Assembly: GCA_963764345.1 (NCBI GenBank)
Contig: CAVXSF010000009.1
Location: 372,001-436,000, forward strand
Length of the DNA stretch: 64,000 nucleotides
Origin: DASQZK01 sp963764345
Lineage (GTDB): Bacteria > Bacteroidota > Bacteroidia > Bacteroidales > GCA-2748055
Direction of reading: 5' to 3'
The translations under genes and the position numbers were made by a program. This document shows positions 46,467-56,249 of the stretch, one piece after another. Within the stretch, counting starts at the first letter, position 1; each line of letters opens with the position of its first letter. The notes under the pieces are model-generated. The model did not search any database, was not told the origin of the DNA, and saw only the letters and a list, made by a program, of their open reading frames with translations.

Positions 46467-48503
46467 TTAACCATTTTTTGCAGATGTTGCTTTCGGTTCT
46501 TTTAATTTTATAAGTAAACGTGTATTTTTAACTTCCTTCACCAGCCCGTTCAAATCTTTTAACTGCAAGTAGTCAGCTTTGGGAATCACATCTTTACTGA
46601 TTTCATAGCTCGATTGTATAATCAATTGATTATTGTTATCCAGGCTCACATGAAACAAATACGCCCCGTAACTATTTATAATTTCCCTTTTATTACGGTC
46701 AACATTCAACAATTCAATATCACACGGAAATTTCAGAATAAGCATAAAAATGTCGGAATAGCTGTAATCGAGATAATAATTCAAATCTGTAGAATCTTCA
46801 TCACTTTCGATCTGGCTGTGCTGAATTATATTATCCAATGTTAAACTCACAATGCTGTCATTAATAAAGGATAGTCCTTTTTTAAGTGTGCCTTGAGCAT
46901 TTATATTGAAAATAAAAGGTTTGAGATTCTTTAGATCTATCTTTATAACAGTATCAATTTCCAGAGCAGTTTCATTATCTTCAAATTCAGACAGGGCATC
47001 GTAAAATTCGTTCATTTCCGCGTTTTTATTCAATAAACTGAAAAAGCTTCTTAAATCGGTAGACAATCCCCCTGACACGGAAAAATTTGATAAATATGAT
47101 ACATTTTTATTACTAACATCAACATCACAATAAAATATCTGCCTTAAATAGTTACGATTCGCCCCCAACCCGGGTATTTTAACCATTTCCACAATTACCG
47201 AATCAACTTCCGCCATTTTAAAATCGGCATTAATAAACTTATCTCTCCGGCTGATTTTTTTTGTTAAATAAGGTTTTGCCATAATGGCCTCAGTATTATA
47301 CAAAGAAGTCGGGATTTCATCAACCTGGTACATGAAAGACTCGTTGGGTGGATAAAGCAGGTTTAAGTTACCCTGAGCGTTATTAAACGCAAAAAAGATG
47401 TGGTCATACTCTCCTTTTCTGATAAAATAAGGGTCAATATTTCCTGATCGTTTACTCCGGCCAAAAACCGCCCAATAATCAATCTCAAGATCTTCCAATA
47501 TCTGCCGGTAAAGCCTTCGTATACTAATAGGATCAAAACGTCTCTCCTTCAGAAAATACCCGTTTGATTTAATCAGTTCCTCTTCCTTCAAAGGTTCAAT
47601 CCGTATATTTTTATAAATATCGGTAAGCAGGAGATTAAGCTTGTAAAATTTACTGCTGTCTTCGGCCTCTCCTATTACCGTCTTTTTCCATTTCTTATAG
47701 TAAGATGATTTCTCATAGTCCAATTTAAAAGGCTGGGTTATGATATTAAATTCCTGGTTATAAACCTCCTTCCAGGTTCTGATTTCATCCTTTTTTTTAT
47801 CTACAGAATAATACACATAGGGTAATTCACACGCCTCACAGGTATACTGGTTTTCCTTCAAGCCCTTAACGTTTTCCATTTTGAAAACACAATATAAAAT
47901 CGTATCATTTGATATTATACTGGGAGTTGGAAAACCGTTGTATGTTTTATATATTACTTTACGATCTGGCCTGGTTCTGATTGTAAACTCCGTATTGATA
48001 CTGGGTACAGGATGATACAAACTCACAAAATCTCTGAGCTCAAAATCCTCAAGGTTTTCCGTGTACACGTAAGAGATTTCAATGGTATCACCCGGCTCAA
48101 CACCGGGTATCGGATAGTTAATGTCTTCGGAATGTTTGCCGTCTGATTGGTGATTAAAAATAAGACTTGAATCTAATTTTATTACGGTACCATCAGATTT
48201 TAAGGTCTCGACCCGGATCATTTTCAAATGATCATACATAAGCTTTCTTAAATTCACAAATGCAAATTTCTCAACCCCGGTCCTGTTATTTACAACAATT
48301 TTGCTTTGTACGGAGGTCTGTCTCCTGTAATTATTCCATAATGGTGGAAAGTAAGTAACATCAGTGTATGAATATAATAAATAAGCATCAGAAGTTTTAC
48401 AATAAACCTCAAACGTCGAATCCGGGGCATTATCAATGGCAGGAACAACAGTACAAAATGGCAGTGCCATGCAGATGATAAGATATTTCTTAAGGTTAGT
48501 CAT
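46467..48503 (-). CDS. Exported DUF3857-type protein (no clear transglutaminase site)
   Basis: About 678 residues from MTNLKKYLIICMALPFCTVV, a signal peptide. The N-terminal half resembles the DUF3857 beta-domain: LMYDHLKMIRVETLKSDGT, PGVEPGDTIEISYVYTENLE and LYHPVPSINTEFTIRTRPDR. The middle (RRLYRQILEDLEIDYWAVFG) resembles the helical entry of a transglutaminase-like domain, but the GDC-K catalytic block of its neighbour is not present. The C-terminal beta region is similar in layout to the upstream protein. The start overlaps that gene's stop by eight bases; ATG 48521 is possible but adds a non-signal extension. Probably a partner of the upstream protein. Confidence 0.65.
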   Translation of the reverse strand: MTNLKKYLIICMALPFCTVVPAIDNAPDSTFEVYCKTSDAYLLYSYTDVTYFPPLWNNYRRQTSVQSKIVVNNRTGVEKFAFVNLRKLMYDHLKMIRVETLKSDGTVIKLDSSLIFNHQSDGKHSEDINYPIPGVEPGDTIEISYVYTENLEDFELRDFVSLYHPVPSINTEFTIRTRPDRKVIYKTYNGFPTPSIISNDTILYCVFKMENVKGLKENQYTCEACELPYVYYSVDKKKDEIRTWKEVYNQEFNIITQPFKLDYEKSSYYKKWKKTVIGEAEDSSKFYKLNLLLTDIYKNIRIEPLKEEELIKSNGYFLKERRFDPISIRRLYRQILEDLEIDYWAVFGRSKRSGNIDPYFIRKGEYDHIFFAFNNAQGNLNLLYPPNESFMYQVDEIPTSLYNTEAIMAKPYLTKKISRRDKFINADFKMAEVDSVIVEMVKIPGLGANRNYLRQIFYCDVDVSNKNVSYLSNFSVSGGLSTDLRSFFSLLNKNAEMNEFYDALSEFEDNETALEIDTVIKIDLKNLKPFIFNINAQGTLKKGLSFINDSIVSLTLDNIIQHSQIESDEDSTDLNYYLDYSYSDIFMLILKFPCDIELLNVDRNKREIINSYGAYLFHVSLDNNNQLIIQSSYEISKDVIPKADYLQLKDLNGLVKEVKNTRLLIKLKEPKATSAKNG

Positions 48504-50340
48504 TAAGAATAATAGGCTCATTGGTGATTTTTTTAAATGATTCTAGAATCTCGTTTATAATGTCGAGGTTATTTTTTTCCGTTAAGGTATGTTCAAGAAT
48601 AAATTCATATTCACATTCAATAACAGATTCCTCAGGATTTGAAATTTTGATGTCCAGTGAAATGCCTTTGTTGGTGAAAGTATGCTCAACCGGACCAAAT
48701 GATGCAAAAGGTGCATCCATTATGACCCTTAAATTAACCTTTTTATCGAAAGTGCTGCCAAGATAGATGCCTTCCAGCAACGTTTCCCTGCTTACATTTT
48801 CAATAAGATGAGGTAAGAAATCAATAAATAAATACCGGTGGCCGGAATCATTAAAGATCTTTCCTTTAACTGTTAATTTCCCTTGTACTTCAACAGAATT
48901 TTCCGGCTCGCTAATATTAAGATCAGTTACAACTTGATTGCCAAAAACCGATTCGTAGTGTTTTTCCCCGGTGGTATTCATCTCATCATTGCTGAGATCG
49001 ATAAATTGACGCCTTAAAAAGTTTCCGGAGATACCTTCATAATCCGCATTAAAATCACCCCGCATAACCATCAGACCAGAATCTGCTTGTAATGCTATTC
49101 TATAATTAATCGCATTTTGTTGTGGAGAAAATCCATTTACTTTATAAAACTCACCGCCACTCCGGTTAATGATAAATATCGAACGTTTTTGTATACTTTC
49201 AACCGGTGTTTGTGGTAAATGTATGGGATCAGTGGGATCTAACAGGACAGGTTTATCGTTTATATAAGCTACACATATAAAATGATTGGCTGAACACAAC
49301 GAAGGAAAATCACAGTCGCTGATGTGGTTGAATGTAGCCGCCAATGCAACATCAGTTTTAATGCCTTTATAGTTTAAAGCATCTGAAAGAAAGTTAGATA
49401 AGTCCTTACAATCACCTTGCTTATTGACAAATACTTCATTTGTATGACTTGGAATAAAGGCTCCCATACCCAGTTCAATGGCGACATACTTAAACTTTGA
49501 TTTCACATAATTATACAGGATATCCAATATTTCCATGGGATCAGATATTCCCCCCGTTAATTCATCAATTTTCTGGGTAGCGGCAGAATCCAGTCCTCTT
49601 GTTGTTTCCAACTTACTCAGATACCAATCATTCAAATATTCCTTTTCCCTGTATTTAAAGGCTGCCGGCACAACAATCGTCCTCATTAACGGTACCTTCA
49701 GGTTTTTGTAAATACCAAAATACATTAAAGGGTCGGGGTTTACTTTTCCGGGAACAACTTTAATATTCCACTTCATCATGCGATCGGACTTCAGGGAATC
49801 AACAGACAGGAAATCCAGAGAATCTTTATAAATAATATCATGTAAAAACCAAAATGTTTCAGGTACAGTGACCTGATATTTCAATGTGTCTGCATCATCA
49901 TATGAAAAAAGAGGCAGGTCGGAAAAATACATCAGTTCATTGCATTCAACACTATAGCTTATTTTTGCATCAACATCAGGAGGGATAAAAACAGATTTTA
50001 TTTTTTTACTGCTTATAAGGTCAATGTTAACGTTTTCTTCTTGTATAACCGGATTCTTTAAAGGTTTAAACCGCGTTCCTTTTTTTATACTTACACTGAT
50101 GCCGGATAAGTTTTCAAGTTTACTATCATAAAAAACCGGGTATATTATACCTTTGTCACTCTTTTTTAAGAATACATTTACATCCCTTACAAAGGTAGTA
50201 TCAGTCCTTATTCGTATGTCCTCAGACAAAGTGCTTATCTGAATATTCTGTGCTGATCCGTTTACGCGGATTAAAAATAGAAAGTTTAATAGCAGTAATC
50301 TGATATGAGAGTTTTTCAAAAGCCTAATATTATATGGCAT
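48496..50340 (-). CDS. Exported DUF3857/transglutaminase-like protein
   Basis: A 614-residue protein with a signal sequence (RLLLLNFLFLIRVNGSAQ). Residues about 35-250 match a DUF3857-like beta-domain (IPPDVDAKISYSVECNEL). Residues about 265-375 form a transglutaminase-like cysteine-peptidase fold with Cys311 (NKQGDCKDLSNFLSDAL), His353 (ANHFICVAYI) and Asp368 (PVLLDPTDP), a complete catalytic triad. A C-terminal beta domain completes the protein. Periplasmic or surface location is likely. Such pairs are common in Bacteroidota but lack assigned substrates. It is co-transcribed with the overlapping downstream gene. Confidence 0.8.
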   Translation of the reverse strand: MPYNIRLLKNSHIRLLLLNFLFLIRVNGSAQNIQISTLSEDIRIRTDTTFVRDVNVFLKKSDKGIIYPVFYDSKLENLSGISVSIKKGTRFKPLKNPVIQEENVNIDLISSKKIKSVFIPPDVDAKISYSVECNELMYFSDLPLFSYDDADTLKYQVTVPETFWFLHDIIYKDSLDFLSVDSLKSDRMMKWNIKVVPGKVNPDPLMYFGIYKNLKVPLMRTIVVPAAFKYREKEYLNDWYLSKLETTRGLDSAATQKIDELTGGISDPMEILDILYNYVKSKFKYVAIELGMGAFIPSHTNEVFVNKQGDCKDLSNFLSDALNYKGIKTDVALAATFNHISDCDFPSLCSANHFICVAYINDKPVLLDPTDPIHLPQTPVESIQKRSIFIINRSGGEFYKVNGFSPQQNAINYRIALQADSGLMVMRGDFNADYEGISGNFLRRQFIDLSNDEMNTTGEKHYESVFGNQVVTDLNISEPENSVEVQGKLTVKGKIFNDSGHRYLFIDFLPHLIENVSRETLLEGIYLGSTFDKKVNLRVIMDAPFASFGPVEHTFTNKGISLDIKISNPEESVIECEYEFILEHTLTEKNNLDIINEILESFKKITNEPIILND

Positions 50341-51038
50341 AAATAATAATATTTTTATGTCAAACTAATAAATCTCAGATTTTAAAATATGTAAAAACCA
50401 AAAGATACCCAACGGTTCACTTTTTACAATACCCATGTGTGAATCGTGTAAAACCTTCGGTTTTAAAAATCTTTTCACCATAATATCATCATCAGGTTAT
50501 CCTGACCGGTACCCACTCTTAAATCTGGCTAATGCCCTGAAAAACAGACCAAAATCTTTATATACCAGTCAAAAAGTAGCTTCCAGGTAGCCCGGTAATC
50601 TGCTCACGTGAATTGAATGTTATCTTATCAGCCGTCACACCGGAGAATTTTCTTTTATGGTCTAATGAAAATTAAATATAGTATTTTTTACTGAAATTTA
50701 AACCTGTCCGCTCATAATGTTTGAATCAGGTTTTTCAGGAGGTAAGGAGGAAAGGATCGCTGTCTTAATCTGCCCCGGAATGTCTTAAAATATAATGGTT
50801 TGTGATCCCGGGAAACACATGGGAAGTAATATTACCACAGAAGTGAATTATCCTGAAATTTGCACTAGTTATACTTCAACGCCTCCAGGGTTGCCGGGAA
50901 CAAGGTATTGCCTGATCTTCGTAAATTGCAATAATTTAATTTTGAAATCCTGATGCGTACTATAAAATTTGGAGAAACATCATTTTATCAGTCTGAGATC
51001 ATTGTTTGTTGATGAAGGCTCAGGAAACAGGAAGCTGT
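50341..51038. other. 700-bp gap, nothing recognised
   Basis: No open frame of meaningful length, RNA gene or tandem repeat was seen. The left end must carry the promoter of the DUF3857 pair (minus strand). A small AAAACC-TTC-GGTTTT hairpin near 50450-50470 has no convincing role. Confidence 0.5.
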
Positions 51039-52010
51039 TTATTTGGCATCTTCAAACGAAAGTATCACATTCCCCATTTTCTGCCCGGATTCAACATACG
51101 TGTATGCCTCACGGATTTTCTCCAGCGGAAAGGTCCGGTCCATCAGCGGCTGAAATTTTTCCCGGTCCAGCAGATCTTTGACGAATGTTAGAGTTCCCGC
51201 AATATCCGAGGGAAACGGAAAGACAACTTTTTTACCGAATGTAATCGCTGTAAACAGAACGAAGAACAGGTTCTGAGCCCACGGTCCAGGTTCGGATGAA
51301 ATATATATTCCTTTCGGTTTCAGTAATGGCCTGCACTTGCTGAACGTACTCCTGCCAACGGCATCAAAGATAAAATCATACGTCTCATTATCCAGGGTAA
51401 AATCTTCCTTGTCGTAAGCGATGACTTTATCCGCACCCATGGATTTTAAAAGGTCAATTGCTTTGGAAGGTCCAACGGCAGTGACATAGACATTGTAATA
51501 TTTCAAAAACTGAACGGCTGCCGAACCAATCGCCCCTGTGGCGCCGTTGACCAGGACCTTCTGCCCGGCATGATGTTTCATCCTTTTAATGAAATTCAGG
51601 GCATAATGAGCACCCTCCAGACTGGCTGCCGCCTGTACAAAGGGTGTGTCACCGGGGATGATGGTCAATGTTTTATCCTCACGCATCGTAAAATACCGGG
51701 CATGCGACCCCAGACCGGTGTCATCGAAACCCATCACACTGTCGCCGTTATTGAATAAAGTTACCTTTTTACCGATCTGTTCTACAATGCCGGCAAAATC
51801 AGTTCCCGGAACCCTCGATGCAGGTCTGAATAATCCGGTAAAAAAGCGAAGTATAAACGGCTTGCCACGGAGTATGCCGCAATCGGTACGGTTAACGGTA
51901 GAGGCAATGACCTTTATCAGGACTTCATCATCTGCAGGAACAGGCATGATCGTCTCCCCAATACTTAAAACTTCCGGCGGACCGTATTTTGAACGGTGTA
52001 CGGCTTTCAT
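51039..52010 (-). CDS. MDR-family quinone oxidoreductase-like protein
   Basis: A 323-residue medium-chain dehydrogenase/reductase without zinc ligands. It has MKAVHRSKYGPPEVLSIGET, the substrate-lobe segment VPGTDFAGIVEQIG and the NADPH-binding Rossmann motif VLVNGATGAIGSAAVQFLKY. PLLKPKGIYISSEPGP and FPLEKIREAYTYVESGQKMG close the fold. The family includes NADPH:quinone reductases and 2-enoate reductases; the substrate is unclear. It is monocistronic, with its upstream region merging into the heptamer repeat array. Confidence 0.88.
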   Translation of the reverse strand: MKAVHRSKYGPPEVLSIGETIMPVPADDEVLIKVIASTVNRTDCGILRGKPFILRFFTGLFRPASRVPGTDFAGIVEQIGKKVTLFNNGDSVMGFDDTGLGSHARYFTMREDKTLTIIPGDTPFVQAAASLEGAHYALNFIKRMKHHAGQKVLVNGATGAIGSAAVQFLKYYNVYVTAVGPSKAIDLLKSMGADKVIAYDKEDFTLDNETYDFIFDAVGRSTFSKCRPLLKPKGIYISSEPGPWAQNLFFVLFTAITFGKKVVFPFPSDIAGTLTFVKDLLDREKFQPLMDRTFPLEKIREAYTYVESGQKMGNVILSFEDAK

Positions 52011-52195
52011 GGAATGATCTTTTTAATGTCACATATTATGAAGTGCAGCCCTTTCAGATTCTAAATGTCTGGTTGATGACATCCCGGTTCCAGACTTTTT
52101 TAATCCTGATCATGCAAACGAGTAACGAATACCGGATTAAAGATACACAATTTCAATAACATAAGGACAAATTACTAAGATAGAGCTTGAAATGA

Positions 52196-52810
52196 ATGGG
52201 AATTGAGAATTAGGGATTGGGAATTGAGAATTAGGGATTGGGAAATGGGAATTAGGGATTGGGAAATGGGAATTAGGGATTGGGGATTAGGGATTGGGGA
52301 TTAGGGATTGGGGATTAGGGATTAGGGATTGGGATTAGGGATTGGGGATTAGGGATTAGGGATTAGGGATTGGGGATTGGGGATTAGGGATTAGGGATTG
52401 GGGATTAGGGATTGGGGATTAGGGATTGGGGATTGGGGATTGGGGATTAGGGATTGGGGATTAGGGATTGGGGATTGGGGATTGGGGATTGGGGATTGGG
52501 GATTGGGGATTAGGGATTAGGGATTAGGGATTGGGGATTGGGGATTAGGGATTAGGGATTGGGGATTAGGGATTGGGGATTAGGGATTGGGGATTGGGGA
52601 TTAGGGATTAGGGATTAGGGATTGGGGATTGGGGATTAGGGATTGGGGATTAGGGATTAGGGATTGGGGATTGGGGATTAGGGATTGGGGATTAGGGATT
52701 AGGGATTAGGGATTGGGGATTAGGGATTAGGGATTGGAAAATGGGAATTGAGAATTGGGAGATGGGAGATGGGAGATGGGAAATGGGAAATGGGAATTGG
52801 GAAATGGGAA
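52196..52810. repeat. GGGATTA/GGGATTG heptamer array
   Basis: About 600 bp. The core (about 52265-52735) is an almost pure run of roughly 65-70 heptamers GGGATT(A/G). The edges have GGGAATT/GGGAAAT and GGGAGAT variants. The plus strand is a continuous series of G3-G4 tracts with 3-4 nt loops, capable of G-quadruplexes. No coding frame is meaningful: a 7-bp unit changes frame each repeat. It lies upstream of the oxidoreductase gene. Confidence 0.95.
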
Positions 52811-52887
52811 TTGGGAAATGGAGGGTGGAGAGTTTGAAAATATTCCTAATTTGCGGTAATGGGATTCAATGTCGTTTAGATAAGAGA

Positions 52888-53115
52888 TCATAGAGGTTTA
52901 TAATTCATACAATAGGGTTTTTTTCGAAGATGTTTTCGGGGCAATTTTCTCCCGGGCCGGATAATTTCCCTTGTTCCCTCCGTGATTTTATCAAATGATT
53001 CAAGTGCCTTACTGGATCTTCTTCTAATGAATAAACCAATCATTATATCTCTGGTAATCGCAAGAGCATTTGAACGATTGATTTTTTGATTGAATTTTCT
53101 GTTACGTGAAAACAC
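52888..53115 (-). CDS. Small basic ORF of unknown family (possible remnant)
   Basis: 75 residues, strongly basic (FSRNRKFNQKINRSNALAIT, RRRSSKALESFDKITEG). The same frame stays open upstream to about 53241 without an ATG, reading ELTIKNIDYELEKQEFIGRS just before MFSRN, so the ATG may not be the true start and the piece may be the end of a longer broken gene. The NR..AL...R.I.I.L pattern vaguely recalls the C-terminus of some transposases, but I cannot assign it. It is isolated between two repeat arrays. Confidence 0.25.
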   Translation of the reverse strand: MFSRNRKFNQKINRSNALAITRDIMIGLFIRRRSSKALESFDKITEGTREIIRPGRKLPRKHLRKKPYCMNYKPL

Positions 53116-53514
53116 CCCTTTTTGGCCGTCTATTGAACGGCCGATAAACTCCTGTTTTTCAAGTTCATAATCTATGTTTTTAATGGTAAGTTCACGATAT
53201 TCAACTTTTTGGGGCCTATTTGCATTACCCCCTATATACCCTTACAAGATAGATTGAAAACTACTGATATCATCTTGACTATGACATTAATTACTGACAA
53301 ATTACTAATAAAATCAGTGGATTGAGCTTAACTAAACGACATTGAATTCCAAATCACAAATAACAAATCATAGATAAATTCCAAAGGAAGAAATACCCAA
53401 AAGAAGAAGTGTTCAACAAAGCCAAATATGAAATTTCAAAATTCAAAAAATCTGCAAATTGTGCTTTAAGATCTTCACCCTGATGCTTCCAGCCTCCAAC
53501 GGTCTGTATATATA
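53116..53514. other. Gap between small ORF and TCTCTAC array
   Basis: About 400 bp, AT-rich. The first part is the upstream extension of the small basic frame. The rest (53245-53514) shows no gene or structured element. Confidence 0.35.
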
Positions 53515-54087
<573 letters not shown>

Positions 54088-55806
54088 CTAATCCGTCTTC
54101 ACATCCTTCACATTCAGCTGCAGATTGATCTCGCCACGGAAGACATTCTCTTCGATGGAATAGCAGATATCGAAGCCGTGGCCATTTGCAATAGCGGAGT
54201 ATTTATCACCCTGTTGAAAAGCGATGGCGGGAAATACTTTGAAAGGATCCTCCTCCTGGACGAGGGCCAGCTTGAGATGTTCACCATTCATTCCCACCAC
54301 TTTGCCTTCACCGTTGTCAGAGACATTTTCAGTGAGGAATACAGGAGCCATGTTCTCCGGACCGAATGGCCTGAACTGTTTAAGTATACGGTAGAATTTG
54401 TCGGTTATCTCTGAGAGCTGGATTTCAGTATCGATCTCGACGACAGGAATAAGCTGGTCGGGCAGGATATTATCAGTCACCACTTCCTCGAAGCGTTTTT
54501 GAAACTTGGTAACGTTTCCGAGTTCCATGGTGAGACCGGCAGCATACTTGTGTCCGCCGAAATTTTCAAGCAGGTCGCTGCATTCTTCGATAGCCTGGTA
54601 AAGATCGAAGCCGTTGACGGAGCGTGCCGAGCCGGTGGCAAAACCATTCGACCTGGTAAGGATGATTGTGGGCCGGTAATAATGCTCAAGCAGGCGTGAC
54701 GCCACGATGCCGATCACTCCCTTATGCCATTCGGGATTGAACAGCACGGTGGATTTCATGCTTTTCAGGTTGGGATCGGCGCCGATCATATTCAGGGCTT
54801 CCTGTGTGATGTTAGTATCTATGAAACGCCGGTCGGAATTAAAGACGTCGATCGTCTCGCTCATGGAGATGGCTTCGGTAATATCCTCAGAAATAAGCAG
54901 ATCGACGCTGGTCTTCCCCGATTCCATCCTGCCCGCGGCATTGATCCTGGGCCCGATACGGAACACAATGTCTTCAACGGTGATTTCCTTGTTTCCGATG
55001 TTGGCAATTTTGATGATCGCCTTCATACCCGTTGAAGGATTATGATTGATGCAATCAAGACCGAAAAAGGTAAGAACCCTGTTTTCTCCGGTTATCGGGA
55101 CAATATCTGAAGCGATGCTGACAGCCACAAGATCGAGATACTTCACCAGGTCTTCAAAGGGTTTATTTTGCGCAGATTGAAAAGCCTGGACCAGTTTAAA
55201 TCCGACACCGCAACCGCTAAGCTCTTTATACGGATAAGGACAGTCAGGGCGTTTGGCATCCAGGACGGCAACGGCTTCCGGAATCTCAATCCCGGGTGTA
55301 TGATGATCACAGATGATCAGATCGATACCTTTGGTCCTTGCATACTTTACCTTCTCGTTGGCTTTAATGCCGCAGTCGAGAGCGATAACCAGCTTGTATC
55401 CATTCTCATGAGCATAATCGATGCCGGTGTATGAAATGCCATATCCTTCCTTATACCGGTCGGGAATATAATAATCGATGTTCTTGAAGTAATTTTTGAA
55501 ATAGTTGTACACCAGGGCTACTGCTGTGGTCCCATCCACATCATAGTCGCCGTAAACAAGGAGACTCTCCTCCTGCGCGATTCCTTTGCTGATCCGGTCA
55601 ACCGCTTTATCCATATCCTTCATCAGGAAAGGATCATGAAGATGTGTAAGATTCGGCCTGAAAAAAGCCCTGGCCGCATCGTACGTGGTGATCCCCCTAT
55701 GAGCCAGCATGTTTGCAATAGGACGCTCAATTTTCAGCACCTCCTGCAAATGTTTAACATCCGCATCACTGCCCTGCTGCCTGATTACCCAGTTCTTGTA
55801 CATCAC
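54088..55806 (-). CDS. recJ: Single-stranded-DNA-specific exonuclease RecJ
   Basis: 5'-3' ssDNA exonuclease for recombination and mismatch repair. The 572-residue protein has the DHH catalytic motifs: LLVYGDYDVDGTTA (about 82-95), VIALDCGIK (140-148), LIICDHHTPG (163-172), and the DHHA1 domain with HKGVIGIVASRL and GGHKYAAGLTME. RIGPRINAAGRM is a further RecJ block, and the OB-like C-terminus (FRPFGPENMAPVFL) is intact. Start is ATG 55806, or the adjacent ATG 55803. The stop lies directly at the border of the TCTCTAC array. Confidence 0.95.
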   Translation of the reverse strand: MMYKNWVIRQQGSDADVKHLQEVLKIERPIANMLAHRGITTYDAARAFFRPNLTHLHDPFLMKDMDKAVDRISKGIAQEESLLVYGDYDVDGTTAVALVYNYFKNYFKNIDYYIPDRYKEGYGISYTGIDYAHENGYKLVIALDCGIKANEKVKYARTKGIDLIICDHHTPGIEIPEAVAVLDAKRPDCPYPYKELSGCGVGFKLVQAFQSAQNKPFEDLVKYLDLVAVSIASDIVPITGENRVLTFFGLDCINHNPSTGMKAIIKIANIGNKEITVEDIVFRIGPRINAAGRMESGKTSVDLLISEDITEAISMSETIDVFNSDRRFIDTNITQEALNMIGADPNLKSMKSTVLFNPEWHKGVIGIVASRLLEHYYRPTIILTRSNGFATGSARSVNGFDLYQAIEECSDLLENFGGHKYAAGLTMELGNVTKFQKRFEEVVTDNILPDQLIPVVEIDTEIQLSEITDKFYRILKQFRPFGPENMAPVFLTENVSDNGEGKVVGMNGEHLKLALVQEEDPFKVFPAIAFQQGDKYSAIANGHGFDICYSIEENVFRGEINLQLNVKDVKTD

Positions 55807-56069
55807 CGTCCCGAATTTATTTTGAAAAAAATATTCTTACACAAAAGTATAAATATCCAGCCAATATTTATTGTTAAACAGAACAAACCGGCAAGGGATG
55901 TCTTAAGTCCCTTTCATCCAACACCTAACCCATCCTGTATGGTTTCCTTTTTACCCCTTAATGTGAATATTGGGAAAAAATCAGCGTCCCGATACGCAAA
56001 AAATAAAATTTTTTTTGATGATCCTAAATAATAACCTTTCGCCTTTCGCCCGAATGATTATTTCCGTGT

Positions 56070-56202
56070 TTTCGTAGAGACGTGCATAATTGCGCGTCTC
56101 TACGAAAAAAAACATAATTTATTCGTCTCCCTCCTCCTTTTTCCTTTTTAATTTTTAATTTTTCCTTTCGCCTTTCGCCTTTCGCCTTTCGTCTTTCCCG
56201 TT
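56070..56202. repeat. Hairpin-heptamer intergenic element, copy E
   Basis: The longest hairpin of the family: TTTCGTAGAGACGTGCA (56070-56086) and TGCGCGTCTCTACGAAA (56091-56107) around TAAT, with one G-T pair. It continues with ATTCGTCTCCCTCCTCC, two AATTTTT units and about four CCTTTCG units, ending about 15 bases before the lysS promoter element. Confidence 0.85.
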
Positions 56203-56216
56203 ATCCATTATCTTTA

Positions 56217-56224
56217 TATCTTTG
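56217..56224 (+). promoter_or_regulatory. -7 promoter element of lysS
   Basis: TATCTTTG is a perfect TAnnTTTG match 25 bases before the lysS ATG. No good -33 TTTG is present; the region upstream is the CCTTTCG repeat, which may have displaced or supplied it. Confidence 0.5.
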
Positions 56225-56249
56225 CAGAAATTCTTATCATACAACCATT

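Noticed and set aside
52196..52810. Telomere-like end (TTAGGG resemblance)
   Set aside because: The array is internal, flanked on both sides by normal genes, and the unit is 7 bp rather than 6.
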